Positions 34,892-44,017 of a stretch of 64,000 bases of DNA are shown here, piece by piece. Both the position numbers and the translations under genes were made by a program. How positions within the stretch are numbered: the first letter of the stretch is position 1; every line of letters begins with the position of its first letter. Under the pieces are notes generated by a model, which saw nothing but the letters and a program-made list of their open reading frames with translations, had not been told where the DNA came from and did not search any database. The DNA comes from Hoeflea prorocentri (GTDB taxonomy: Bacteria; Pseudomonadota; Alphaproteobacteria; Rhizobiales; Rhizobiaceae). The DNA lies in contig NZ_JAPJZI010000001.1 in assembly GCF_027944115.1 (NCBI RefSeq), forward strand, positions 2,790,001 to 2,854,000. Direction: 5' to 3'.

Positions 34892-35329
34892 CTATTCGCT
34901 CAAACTGATTGCCCCGTCGGCATCAATTTGTGCGGGCTGTCCTGAGATGAATCGCCCGTAATTTTCATCGGAAACGACCAGCACCGGCATGCAATGACCG
35001 TAAAGTTCACAGGCAACGATAGCGCCGACTGCAATATTCACATCACGGCGGTATAGAATGATCGCGCCGGGGCCGGTGTTGAGGCGGATGCTTTCAGCAA
35101 CGCCCGCCGGCGTTCCGGCCGAGCCCCTGCTTGCGGGCATGACGACGATCTTTCCGGTTACGGACACTCCGGCCTCCGGGTGATGTTTGTCGAGTATCTT
35201 GCCGGTGACGGGATCGAAGCCGCCCCAAAAGCTCAACGGCTCGCTCAGGACAAGCACTTCGCCCTGCGCCTTGCCCGCATGGAGCACGCGCGCCTCGATC
35301 CTGCGTGTTGTTATGTCCGCCTCGCCCAT
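34892..35329 (-). CDS. Aconitase X small (swivel, DUF126) subunit
   Basis: 145 residues of DUF126: VLSEPLSFWGGFDPVTGKI near the N-terminus, VVMPASRGSAGTPAGVAESIR near 70-90 with the conserved Ser in SRGS, and the swivelling beta fold. Together with the large subunit it forms aconitase X. Characterised aconitase X enzymes dehydrate cis-3-hydroxy-L-proline in bacteria or mevalonate 5-phosphate in archaea. The ATG overlaps the large-subunit stop by one base. Confidence 0.9.
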   Translation of the reverse strand: MGEADITTRRIEARVLHAGKAQGEVLVLSEPLSFWGGFDPVTGKILDKHHPEAGVSVTGKIVVMPASRGSAGTPAGVAESIRLNTGPGAIILYRRDVNIAVGAIVACELYGHCMPVLVVSDENYGRFISGQPAQIDADGAISLSE

Positions 35330-36612
35330 TACCCGTCCCAAAACATGTCGGCCACCGATTGCCCCGCCCGTACAACCTGCCCCGCTACGGCGGAGCGGAC
35401 GCAGTCCGCCAGACTGCCAAACGCCACCTCAACGGGAAGCATGCCGGGCGCATAATAGGCCCATTTGGCCGAATTGGTCATAACACGACCCTGACAGGCC
35501 TTCACGGCAGGCGAAAAATAGGTGCAGGTATCCACCAGAATTTCCACCCCGGCCGCGGCAAGCGGTTCCAAAAACCCCTTCTTTGAAGCGGCCTCCTCAA
35601 CAAAACGGCTCGTGGACACATAGAACGTCACATCCGGGTGAACACGGTGCCCATCGATCAGTTTCGCCAACCGCTCGAATTCCGTGATCGAAAAGTGCGG
35701 GGTACCGACGGCCACCATGTTCAAGGGTCCATTGCCGGCGCTTGACAGCGACTGCCGCGCCTCGCGCACCATATCCGTCGTCACGGATATGATCTCTTCC
35801 GGCTTTCCTCCGTCAAACGCCAGATCGAAATCGGCGGCTTCCGGCGTGACACCCACAGCATGAAACATGCTCACTCCGCCCGAGGCCGCACCGGCGGCGC
35901 TGATCGCCTTGAGACTGTCCCCGGTCGTTTCGGGCGGCAGTCCCAAAATCACCGGAACGCGGGATCCGGCGCGCATTCCGAGCAGATATCCGAGCACATG
36001 GCAGAACATCTCTGTGCGGCGCAGCTCGTCCGGCAAGGCCGAGATATCGAAAGCAACCTGACCGCGCCTGCCCTCGTTCGTGTGCAGACCCGCAAATGGC
36101 ACCCGGCCCACATAGGCGGCGCAGACATCGAGAAAATCGCCATATTTATTTGTGCGCGCGCCGACGACAGAGTTGTAATAGGCCACCGCGTTGGATTCAG
36201 AACCTATGATCTGATCACCAAGGCCGGGTCCGCCGGGTATCTGGTAGGGTGCACAAGTCCAAACCGGTCTGCAACCAAGATCGCGGTAGAGTTCGGCAAC
36301 GCGGCTTGCCTCATCGTTGAAACGCGGATCGGCGTGTGCGCGACTGTCGGTTTTTCGAAGGCTGACGGGGATCGTGTTGGTCCAGACAGGGATCTGGAAA
36401 CAGGCCCCGGCTTCGGCGAAACGGCGCACAAAATCCAGATGCGCGGTCCCGTAATAGTGGCATGCGTCCACATGGGCAAAGGCTGCATCGATGAGATGAG
36501 GTGCACCGAGGATTTCGGCAGCCTTGACGACAACCTGCATGGCAAAGCGTCCGATCTCACCGTTTTCACCGGCAAGAAACGCCCTGTCACTGTCGTCAAG
36601 ACTCAAGCCCAT
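35329..36612 (-). CDS. Aconitase X large (DUF521) subunit
   Basis: 427 residues of DUF521: LDDSDRAFLAGENG at the start, AHVDACHYYGTAHLDF near residue 45, NSVVGARTNKYGDF near 145 and cysteines at TNSAKWAYYAPG-adjacent CQGRVMTNSAKWA. Cluster or metal ligands cannot be fully assigned by eye. GGAGGGAG lies 5 bases before ATG 36612. The most likely bacterial reaction is cis-3-hydroxy-L-proline dehydration to pyrroline-2-carboxylate, but neither a proline transporter nor a pyrroline reductase lies nearby. The gene follows the deacetylase gene by 77 bases on the same strand. Confidence 0.87.
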   Translation of the reverse strand: MGLSLDDSDRAFLAGENGEIGRFAMQVVVKAAEILGAPHLIDAAFAHVDACHYYGTAHLDFVRRFAEAGACFQIPVWTNTIPVSLRKTDSRAHADPRFNDEASRVAELYRDLGCRPVWTCAPYQIPGGPGLGDQIIGSESNAVAYYNSVVGARTNKYGDFLDVCAAYVGRVPFAGLHTNEGRRGQVAFDISALPDELRRTEMFCHVLGYLLGMRAGSRVPVILGLPPETTGDSLKAISAAGAASGGVSMFHAVGVTPEAADFDLAFDGGKPEEIISVTTDMVREARQSLSSAGNGPLNMVAVGTPHFSITEFERLAKLIDGHRVHPDVTFYVSTSRFVEEAASKKGFLEPLAAAGVEILVDTCTYFSPAVKACQGRVMTNSAKWAYYAPGMLPVEVAFGSLADCVRSAVAGQVVRAGQSVADMFWDG

Positions 36613-36689
36613 CGGCTCCCTCCGGTCTTCACCGAAGCACAGACTAGCGAAAAGCCGGAAAATTCCAAATGGCACAAAGACGGGTCCGG

Positions 36690-37754
36690 TCAGACAGTGA
36701 CGACTTTACGGCACCTATTGGTCATCAGCGTCGTAACGCCGGAGAGCATGGTCTTCAGATAATCAAGGTTCTGGAAGCGGCCATTGACCGAAATCCGCGG
36801 CAGAGCATGCATGTGGCTCACATGCTGATCATGAATCACGCCGTGCCGGGTTGTCAGCGCGGAAAGGAAGCCGGCTTCCTTGGCAAGCTTCGCTTCGCGC
36901 TTGCCGGCGGCACTCCTGAAGCCATAGGGGTAGGCCAGATGCCGGGGCCGTTCGCCCAATATTTCTTCCAGCAGGTCCGCCGATTGGGTCATTTCCCAGC
37001 GAGCCTCGTCCTCGGAAAGACGCTTCAGATTGTAGTGGTGAACGGTGTGGGCTCCGATCGTGCACAGCGGATTGGCTGCGATGGTGCGGATGTCATCCCA
37101 ATCCATCAGCAGATCGCGGCGAAAGCGCTCATAGTCGAAACCGGCGCTCTCTGCGAGGCTGCGCACGGCAGCAACCTGATCCTGTTCGGCGATTTCCTCA
37201 GACAACAGCGTGCAGATCTCGGTAAATGCCTGCACCCTGGCGTCGTCAGACGAACAGTCGAAAGAGACGACCCCGTCCGGCGTTGTCATCTCCAACTTGT
37301 GGCCGGTGCACGCGGCGACCGAGGCCTCGACCAACTCCCACCAGGGCTCTACGGCGCCGCCGGTCAGACCAGGTGCAATGTAGATGACGAATGGTGTCTG
37401 GTGTTTTTCGAAGACCGGAAGCGCCTCCAGCAGGTTGTCCTTAAATCCGTCATCCAGCGTGATAACGGCAAATCGATCGCTGTCGGCTTCATAGTTCATC
37501 CGCTCGATGCCTTCATCGATGGAGACGAATTCGAAGCCGTCCGCCTTCATGTCGGCGATCAACCGGTCGAGGAATTCCGGATCGACGGCGAGATTGTCGT
37601 TAAAACCGAATTTTGTGCCGGGTTCGCTTGTCACCCTATGGAGCATCAAAATGGCTCCACGTCCGCCGAGGAAGGGTTTGAAGAGCTGCGGCAGGCGACT
37701 GAGGCTGAGGCCTTTGAAGACCAGCTTTCTCAATTTTTCCTTGCCGTCGATCAT
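36690..37754 (-). CDS. NodB-type polysaccharide deacetylase
   Basis: 354 residues. The deacetylase domain carries LMLHRV, the catalytic and metal-binding TLDDGFKDN near 95-105 and the second metal motif IGAHTVHHYNL near 245, plus HLAYPYGF. No clear signal peptide is present, so it may act in the cytosol on a lipid- or nucleotide-linked sugar, or be peripheral to the membrane. Its ATG overlaps the NadE stop by 4 bp. It is the last gene of the carrier-protein cluster. Confidence 0.85.
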   Translation of the reverse strand: MIDGKEKLRKLVFKGLSLSRLPQLFKPFLGGRGAILMLHRVTSEPGTKFGFNDNLAVDPEFLDRLIADMKADGFEFVSIDEGIERMNYEADSDRFAVITLDDGFKDNLLEALPVFEKHQTPFVIYIAPGLTGGAVEPWWELVEASVAACTGHKLEMTTPDGVVSFDCSSDDARVQAFTEICTLLSEEIAEQDQVAAVRSLAESAGFDYERFRRDLLMDWDDIRTIAANPLCTIGAHTVHHYNLKRLSEDEARWEMTQSADLLEEILGERPRHLAYPYGFRSAAGKREAKLAKEAGFLSALTTRHGVIHDQHVSHMHALPRISVNGRFQNLDYLKTMLSGVTTLMTNRCRKVVTV

Positions 37755-38791
37755 TGCTCGCTCCCAGGCATGGTTTGAACCATCAACGGCGGCTTGTGCA
37801 GATAATCGGCGACGCGCCGCTTGGCGGCGATATCGCGCCAGACCTGCTCGACCTGATCGGCAGACAGGCCGACCGCTGCCGCGACCTCTTCCTTTGCAAC
37901 GCCGTTGTTCAGACCGAAGAGGCACAGGTCCATCTTGGCGTAAGGCAATGCGAAATAGAACTCTTCCTGCGATTGCGGAAGCGACCAGGTGTCCGTCGTT
38001 GGCGGGCGCTCGCGGATTGTCTCCGGGATCGCGAGATATTCGGCAAGCTGATAGACCTGACTTTTATAAAGATGGGCGATCGGCTTGAAATCCGCCGCGC
38101 CATCGCCGTTCTTGACAAAAAAGCCCTGATCAAGCTCCAAGAGGTTCGGCGTTCCGGCGACCGCATAATTCAGCCGGTCGGCATGGTAATATTCAAGCTG
38201 CTTGCGGGTCCGTTGCTTCATATTCGCGGCGGCGACCACGCCCTGATAGACATCTAGGGGCATACGCAGCTTCTGCTGCTCACCGTCCGGCGACTGGACC
38301 ACCAATGAGGACAGGTTGATGCCTTTGCTTTCCAGGGCATTCGCCAGCACGATCTTGCAACCCCAGCCGGGACCGAATTCGGGCACGAGACGACGGATGA
38401 ACTCATCGCGGCGGCGATAACAGCCGGCGGCCGTCAGGCTCGGTTCGATGTCCTCAACGACACTCTCAATGCCGAGTTCTTCGGCAACGAGGCGGCCAAG
38501 CGTCAGGCTTTCGTCGTCGGAATCCTTTTCCGGCATCAGAATGGCGACAACCTTTTTGGAGCCGAGCGCTCTGACGCAAAGGGCGGCCGTCACCGAACTG
38601 TCGATCCCTCCCGAAAGGCCGACAACGGCGCCGCGCCGGCGTAACCGGCGCAGAACCTGCTCACGAATGGCTTCCGCAATGCGGTCGGTTTCGGCGGCCG
38701 CGTCCAGTTCGAGGCTCGCCGCGGAGAGTTCAGCGCCCGCACATTGCTCACCGCTCTCCACTTTCAGCGTTTCCATGCTGGACGTCCCCAT
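37751..38791 (-). CDS. NadE-family NAD+ synthetase, ammonia-type
   Basis: 346 residues. The ATP-pyrophosphatase P-loop GLSGGIDSSVTAAL lies near residue 57, followed by GTPNLLELDQGFFVKNGDGAADFKP near 220 and RPPTTDTWSLPQSQEEFYF near 268, all typical of NadE. There is no nitrilase-type glutaminase domain, so ammonia must come from solution or a partner. Its placement between an acyl ligase and a deacetylase, rather than with NAD genes, suggests a specialised amide-forming paralogue; housekeeping NAD synthesis remains possible. It starts 2 bases after the ligase stop. Confidence 0.82.
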   Translation of the reverse strand: MGTSSMETLKVESGEQCAGAELSAASLELDAAAETDRIAEAIREQVLRRLRRRGAVVGLSGGIDSSVTAALCVRALGSKKVVAILMPEKDSDDESLTLGRLVAEELGIESVVEDIEPSLTAAGCYRRRDEFIRRLVPEFGPGWGCKIVLANALESKGINLSSLVVQSPDGEQQKLRMPLDVYQGVVAAANMKQRTRKQLEYYHADRLNYAVAGTPNLLELDQGFFVKNGDGAADFKPIAHLYKSQVYQLAEYLAIPETIRERPPTTDTWSLPQSQEEFYFALPYAKMDLCLFGLNNGVAKEEVAAAVGLSADQVEQVWRDIAAKRRVADYLHKPPLMVQTMPGSEQ

Positions 38792-38793
38792 TT

Positions 38794-40344
38794 CTATTCC
38801 CCTGCCTCGAGCGTTTGCTGAAGAAGCCGGCGGCTGATCTTGCCCGACTCCGTCTTCGGCAACGCGTCCCTGAACTCAACCTGCTTAGGCACCATGAAGT
38901 CCTCCAGATGCCGCGAACAGTGGCGAATGACATCCTTTTCGGACGGGTTGGCTCCAGGCGCGGCCACCACAATCGCCTTCAGCGCACTTCCAAGCACCGT
39001 ATCGGACACGCCAAGCACCGCCGCTTCGCTGATTTCTGTCATGGCGTAGAGAACGTTTTCCACTTCCTTGGGACTGACCTTCTCGCCACGCGTCTTGATG
39101 ATGTCGTCCTTGCGGGAGACGAAATAGAGAAAACCGTCCTCGTCCGCATGAAAGAGGTCACCGGTATGCAGCACCTTTTCCCACTCAAAGCGTCCGGGGC
39201 GCAGAGCCTTGGCCGTGGCTTCCGGATCCTGCCAGTAGCCCTTCATGACATGCGGGCCGCGAATGACCAGTTCACCCACCTTTCCGGCGGGAAGCATCGC
39301 ACCGTCATCATCGACGATAAAAGCCTCGGTTCCGGGAATGGCAATGCCGACCGAGCCGGTCCGCTGGTCGAGTTCCTCGGGCGGCAGCCAGGTGCATCGC
39401 TTGCATTCGGTCAGGCCGTACATGGAATAGATCCGCACATCGGGAAATAGCGTGCGAAGCTGTTCAATCACGGCTGGCGCGAGCGCGGCACCCGTGCTTG
39501 AGATGTAGCGCAGATGCGGGAACATGCCCGGCTTCAGGCTTTTCATCCGCAGGATCAGCGCTGCCATGGTCGGCACGATCGGAAAACCGGTCACCTTTTC
39601 CTCGTTCAACCGGTTGAGGATTACCTGCGGGAAGGCGAATGATTTTTCCAGTATCAGCGTCGCACCGGTCCTGAAGGCCATCAGCAATTGATAGAGACCG
39701 TAATCAAACGAGATCGGCAAGACATTGAGGATAATGTCGTCGCTGGTGTTTTCCAGATAGGTCGTGATCGCGCGGGCAGCCGCATCGACGTTTTGATGGG
39801 TCATCATCACACCCTTCGGAAAGCCGGTCGATCCGGATGTGTAGACCAGCATTGCGAGATCGGTTTCGATGCCTGCAAAGGGCAGTTCGATGCCAGAGTC
39901 GTCCGCCAGGATGTCTTCAAAACCGAAATAGCCTTCCGGAGAGGCCTCCTCAAAGCCGGCGGCGATCCTGACGGCCAGTGCAGGGGCCTGATTGGCCGCC
40001 TCGTCCACAACGCGGATGAGCCGGCCTTGCGTGATGATGGCCGTCGCGCCGGAATTGTTCAGGATATAGGCCAGCTTGTCGGCCTTGGTGGACGGGTTGA
40101 TCGGCGAGAGAACCGCACCTGCCTTCAACACGGCAAAGACCGAGACAACAGCTTCCCAGCAATTGTCCATGAAAACGAGGACGCGGTCGTGCCGCTCCAC
40201 CCCGGCATGCAGCATTTCCGCGGCAAGCCGGTCCGAGGCACGATCGATCTCGCCATAGGTCAGCCGCACGGGTCCGGCTACAAGAGCCTCTTTTTGCCCG
40301 TAGCGCTCGGCACTCGATCTTAGATATTGCTCAACACGCATCAT
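38794..40344 (-). CDS. AMP-forming acyl (or aminoacyl) ligase
   Basis: 516 residues of the ANL superfamily. The phosphate-binding loop VYTSGSTGFPKGVMMTHQN lies near 175, the adenine motif YGLTE near 318, the hinge aspartate in LHTGDLF near 398 and the catalytic C-terminal lysine in PKTESGKISRR near 500. It would activate a carboxylate and load it on the adjacent carrier protein. It resembles the ligases found beside carrier proteins in exosortase and capsule loci. It is preceded by the ACP gene by 29 bases. Confidence 0.87.
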   Translation of the reverse strand: MMRVEQYLRSSAERYGQKEALVAGPVRLTYGEIDRASDRLAAEMLHAGVERHDRVLVFMDNCWEAVVSVFAVLKAGAVLSPINPSTKADKLAYILNNSGATAIITQGRLIRVVDEAANQAPALAVRIAAGFEEASPEGYFGFEDILADDSGIELPFAGIETDLAMLVYTSGSTGFPKGVMMTHQNVDAAARAITTYLENTSDDIILNVLPISFDYGLYQLLMAFRTGATLILEKSFAFPQVILNRLNEEKVTGFPIVPTMAALILRMKSLKPGMFPHLRYISSTGAALAPAVIEQLRTLFPDVRIYSMYGLTECKRCTWLPPEELDQRTGSVGIAIPGTEAFIVDDDGAMLPAGKVGELVIRGPHVMKGYWQDPEATAKALRPGRFEWEKVLHTGDLFHADEDGFLYFVSRKDDIIKTRGEKVSPKEVENVLYAMTEISEAAVLGVSDTVLGSALKAIVVAAPGANPSEKDVIRHCSRHLEDFMVPKQVEFRDALPKTESGKISRRLLQQTLEAGE

Positions 40345-40373
40345 CGCGTTTTCATTCCGTTTTGCGGATTATG

Positions 40374-40637
40374 TTATCCGCCGTTTTTCGCCAGTTTGGC
40401 GTTTGCATATCGGGAAATTTTGGAGATGGAATCAAAATTGTCCGGTACGATTTCATCATCCTGGATATCAATGCCGATATCCGTTTCCAGAAAAGCGACC
40501 AGTTCCAGAACTCCGGTGGAGTCCATAAGGCCGTTTTCCAGTAATGAATCTGTATCCGATACGCTGTCCATATCTTCCCGAAACAGGAAGTTATCTACGA
40601 CAAATTCGCGAATTGCGGATGTGACATCGCTTTGCAT
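40374..40637 (-). CDS. Acyl carrier protein
   Basis: 87 residues with an ACP helical fold. The phosphopantetheine serine is Ser40 in GLMDSTGVLELV, where the usual DSL is replaced by DST. The acidic composition and the DTDSLLENGLMDS approach are typical of dedicated carrier proteins rather than AcpP. It lies between the asparagine synthase gene (2-base gap) and the acyl ligase, indicating a carrier dedicated to this cluster. GGAG lies 8 bases before the ATG. Confidence 0.9.
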   Translation of the reverse strand: MQSDVTSAIREFVVDNFLFREDMDSVSDTDSLLENGLMDSTGVLELVAFLETDIGIDIQDDEIVPDNFDSISKISRYANAKLAKNGG

Positions 40638-40639
40638 GG

Positions 40640-42625
40640 TTAATGCTCCTGTTGCTGTGCAACGGCATGAGGCAGGCCGTGTTTGACCTCCGATTGACCG
40701 CCGTCGACAAACTCTTTGTGCCAAAGCTGTGTTGAGACGATGCCCACCAGGGCCATGTTGTCGCGCGTGCCGACACTTGGACGCTTGCGGCATTTGGCAA
40801 GCAACTTGCCAACCGCGCCGGCATCGAAATAACCGTTTTTCTCAATCGCCTCCGGACCCAATTGCTCGTCCACATAGGCCGGCGCACACGGGCCGGCGAA
40901 GGACTGGCTTTCCGGTGCCCGATAGGGCTGTTTCGGCCGGTCCGCGATGGATTTTGGCAGAAGGTCCTGCACCGCCTCGCGCAGTATATGTTTCTCACGC
41001 AGTGCACGGATCTTCATCTTCGGCGGAATGTTGGCCGCAAATTCGACCAGCCGGTGATCGAGGAACGGATAGCGCCCCTCGACCGAATGCGCCATCGACA
41101 TCCGGTCTCCCTGCGATGACAGGATGTAGCCCGGCAGCAGGTAGGACGATTCAAGATATTGTGCCTGGGAAAGCGGATGCCAGCGCGTAAAGTCGGCAGG
41201 CAGGCTGTCGCGCAGTGCCGCCAGCGCATCATAATCGCCTATCCGCTCCCGGATATCGCGTGACAAAAAGAGCTTGGTTCCGGCCGTCGTGCGAAAGCGC
41301 GGAAGGTGCGAATAGAGCGGATCGTCAAGGCTCGCCCCTCCAGCGCTGAAAAAGGCCGCCAGCGAGGATTGCGACTGGTTCTGCAATTTCGGCAGGTAGG
41401 GGTAAAGCCGGCGGTAAAGCAGCGTACGGAAACGCGAGTCCGGCTGCGCGGCGCAGAAACGGCGCAGCTTGGCCTCCTTGAATATGTCATAACCGGCAAA
41501 GACTTCGTCAGCCCCCTCGCCGGTCAGCACCACCTTGAAACCTGCCCGGTTGACCAGCCCCGATAGGGCAAAGAGCGGCGCGGGCCCGGTGCGCAGCAAC
41601 GGGGTTTCGGTATGGGCGATAACGGCAGGAAAATCCCGGCCGATATCGGCAAGGCTGCTTGTCAGCTCTTCGTGTTGCGTTCCAAGCGCGCGCACCATTT
41701 CCTGTTGCTCGTCACGCTCGTCGAACTCATCGCTTTCGAAGGTGACGGAAAAGGTACGCAGCGTGTCGGGCGTGATCTGCTTGACCGCTGCCGTGATGAT
41801 CGAGGAATCGAGACCGCCGCTCAGGTATGCGCCGACCGGCACATCGGAGCGCAGGCGGATTTTCGACGCATCAAAGAGCAGCGCCCGCAACTCCTCGGCC
41901 ATATCGGCCTCGGTGCGGCCATTGAACGGCCCGTCGCCCTCGGCATCCGGGAAATTGAGCTGCCAATACGGTCTGACCAACTGCCCGGAAGGTGTTGCGG
42001 TCAACACATGGCCGGGCGGCAGTTCCAACACATTCTTGAAGGCCGTGCGTGGCGAAAGCGGAAACCACAGTGTGAAAATCTCATCGAGGGCATAGGGATC
42101 AAGCTCGGCCTGAATACCGGGCACCGTCAGCAGCGATTTGACCTCGGAGGCAAAGAAGAGACAGCCATTGTGTTCGGTGTAAAAAAGCGGTCGCACACCC
42201 ATCCGGTCACGGGCGAGCATGAGACGATTGCGACGGCTATCCCAGATCGCAAAGCTGAAATCGCCGTTCAGGTCTTCAACGCAGTCAAGCCCCTTTTCGT
42301 CATAAAGGTGCAGGATGACTTCCGTATCCGATTTGGTGCGGAAGCGGCGGCCACGCTCTTCAAGCTCCTGCCGCAATTCAATATGATTGAATATCTCGCC
42401 GTTGAAGATCAGCCAGACCGTGCCGTCCGGGTTTGACATGGGCTGGCTGCCGCCGGAAATATCGATGATACTCAGCCGCGCATGGGCGAACCCGAAACCG
42501 GGCCTTGCAACAACCGCACATTCGTCCGGGCCGCGGTGCGCGACCGCCGAAATCATGTCATTGAGCAGCGCCTCGGTGGGTACAGGCGCATCCGGGGTAC
42601 CGAAATACCCGGCTATGCCACACAT
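40640..42625 (-). CDS. Glutamine-hydrolysing asparagine synthase family amidotransferase
   Basis: 661 residues. The N-terminal glutaminase starts with Met-Cys2 (CGIAGYF), with HRGPDE near 31 and FNGEIFNH. The synthetase half has the ATP-pyrophosphatase loop YLSGGLDSSI near 265 and GEGADEVFAGY. GGAGG lies 6 bases before ATG 42625, which exposes Cys2; a longer reading would bury it. Homologues in exopolysaccharide and exosortase loci (amidotransferase 1 type) amidate unknown acids rather than aspartate. It is directly coupled to the ACP gene. Confidence 0.9.
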   Translation of the reverse strand: MCGIAGYFGTPDAPVPTEALLNDMISAVAHRGPDECAVVARPGFGFAHARLSIIDISGGSQPMSNPDGTVWLIFNGEIFNHIELRQELEERGRRFRTKSDTEVILHLYDEKGLDCVEDLNGDFSFAIWDSRRNRLMLARDRMGVRPLFYTEHNGCLFFASEVKSLLTVPGIQAELDPYALDEIFTLWFPLSPRTAFKNVLELPPGHVLTATPSGQLVRPYWQLNFPDAEGDGPFNGRTEADMAEELRALLFDASKIRLRSDVPVGAYLSGGLDSSIITAAVKQITPDTLRTFSVTFESDEFDERDEQQEMVRALGTQHEELTSSLADIGRDFPAVIAHTETPLLRTGPAPLFALSGLVNRAGFKVVLTGEGADEVFAGYDIFKEAKLRRFCAAQPDSRFRTLLYRRLYPYLPKLQNQSQSSLAAFFSAGGASLDDPLYSHLPRFRTTAGTKLFLSRDIRERIGDYDALAALRDSLPADFTRWHPLSQAQYLESSYLLPGYILSSQGDRMSMAHSVEGRYPFLDHRLVEFAANIPPKMKIRALREKHILREAVQDLLPKSIADRPKQPYRAPESQSFAGPCAPAYVDEQLGPEAIEKNGYFDAGAVGKLLAKCRKRPSVGTRDNMALVGIVSTQLWHKEFVDGGQSEVKHGLPHAVAQQQEH

Positions 42626-42752
42626 ATACGCCTCCAAACTCTGCACAACGCAATACAACCCGCCGATCGAACAAACGAACGGCACGACGGCAAAACCAGT
42701 AAAAAATAATGGCACAAAAAGGTTGCCAATCTGTTCATCCGGATCGCAGCAT

Positions 42753-43880
42753 TTATGTGAAGCGGTTACCGATCAGGCGAATCCAGGATTCAGCGGCAAG
42801 GCCGGTAATCAGCGCATCGCCCGCATTGACGGTGTCCAACAGCTCAGATCGCCTGGTATGGACAACCATCGATGCATTACAGACAAAAAACGCCTTACGC
42901 CGCATCAATGGGGCAATCGTTTCTGGCTGAACCCGCCCCCGGATGGCGGCAGCGCCGCCCGCACGCGCGTCTTCCAGCAGGCTTTCGACAACAGCCGCAT
43001 GGGCTTTCGGATGGGCCAGCACCTGAAGGACCCATGCGATACCGCCTGAACGCAGGTAATAGACGTAACAACCAAGCACCTTACCGCTCGGCGAGAGCAC
43101 AATATGGCTCCGCATGTCTCCATAGCGCGACTTCTCCTGCGCCTGCGAGAGCATCCATGCGAGCGCCTCATCATCCCATTCGGGACGCAATGCATAATTC
43201 TGCGCCAGTTCCTTGATCAAGCTGGCAAGCTCGCCGCGGCCGGCTTGCGCCCTCTTGCTGCGCAGAGGCTTTACATCCCCGGCTTCCGACGACCTGCCGG
43301 TCAAATGCTTTACCGACAGATCGGCGACCGCCGCGACCGGCCCCAGCAGGCGCGCGGCGGCGATCCGGTCCGAAGCCATGGCCGTCGCAAAAGCGGCAGG
43401 CCGGAAAACCCGAACCCATTGAAGGCTGTACTGGGCGACCGCGCTGTCTCCCATGCGCTCCCACATGCCCATGGACACATCGTTGGCGGTCTCGCTGATC
43501 GTAATATCCTGCGGACCGGAGCGGACCGAACGCAGAAGCCGCGCGCCCGCAAGCGGGTTTTGCGCAGGATTTTCGACCATCAGGGAGCCGGCAATGGCGG
43601 CACGCAGCGGTTCACCGCGAAAGGTCATCGGTGACGGCAAAACGCCGATAAAGCCGCCGATTGTGCCGGCTGCATCGATATAGACCCGCGACGGCAGTTC
43701 CGGATCAAAACGCGGATGATCCAGAAACGTTTCCTGAAGACACCGCTCCAGCGTGGCAGGCGCAGGCTTCTTCGAACCCAGCATGATCTTCTGGAACATG
43801 GCCGCGACGGCCGGAATATCGGCTGGGTCAAACGGGCGGACACCCGCATCCGGCCCGGGTTGTCCTTCGGGCGTGCTCAT
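42753..43880 (-). CDS. GNAT-like acyltransferase
   Basis: 375 residues. The N-terminal portion resembles a GNAT domain (VRPFDPADIPAVAAMFQKIM, then AAGTIGGFIGVLPSPMTFRG), with a second GNAT-like part near the C-terminus (GKVLGCYVYYLRSGGIAWVLQVLAHP). The canonical acetyl-CoA loop is not sharp in either half. Such two-domain GNAT proteins occur in polysaccharide or lipid-modification loci. It lies upstream of the asparagine synthase with a 127-base gap, so it may be transcribed separately or lead the cluster. ATG 43880 is preferred to a TTG three codons earlier. Confidence 0.7.
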   Translation of the reverse strand: MSTPEGQPGPDAGVRPFDPADIPAVAAMFQKIMLGSKKPAPATLERCLQETFLDHPRFDPELPSRVYIDAAGTIGGFIGVLPSPMTFRGEPLRAAIAGSLMVENPAQNPLAGARLLRSVRSGPQDITISETANDVSMGMWERMGDSAVAQYSLQWVRVFRPAAFATAMASDRIAAARLLGPVAAVADLSVKHLTGRSSEAGDVKPLRSKRAQAGRGELASLIKELAQNYALRPEWDDEALAWMLSQAQEKSRYGDMRSHIVLSPSGKVLGCYVYYLRSGGIAWVLQVLAHPKAHAAVVESLLEDARAGGAAAIRGRVQPETIAPLMRRKAFFVCNASMVVHTRRSELLDTVNAGDALITGLAAESWIRLIGNRFT

Positions 43881-44017
43881 AGCGGTCAATCCATCCCCTC
43901 AAAGCGGCGCTGCAATCCGGCGCCAAGACCAGGCTACATAATGCCGCACCGGCCTTAAATTGGTGTTAAACGCCGATCAGGCGCGCCGAGGAGCGGTTCA
44001 CAGAATGAACGGGCGCG

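Noticed and set aside
34892-36612. Aconitase X genes as a TCA cycle aconitase
   Set aside because: DUF126/DUF521 proteins form a separate branch with dehydratase activity on other substrates; they do not isomerise citrate.
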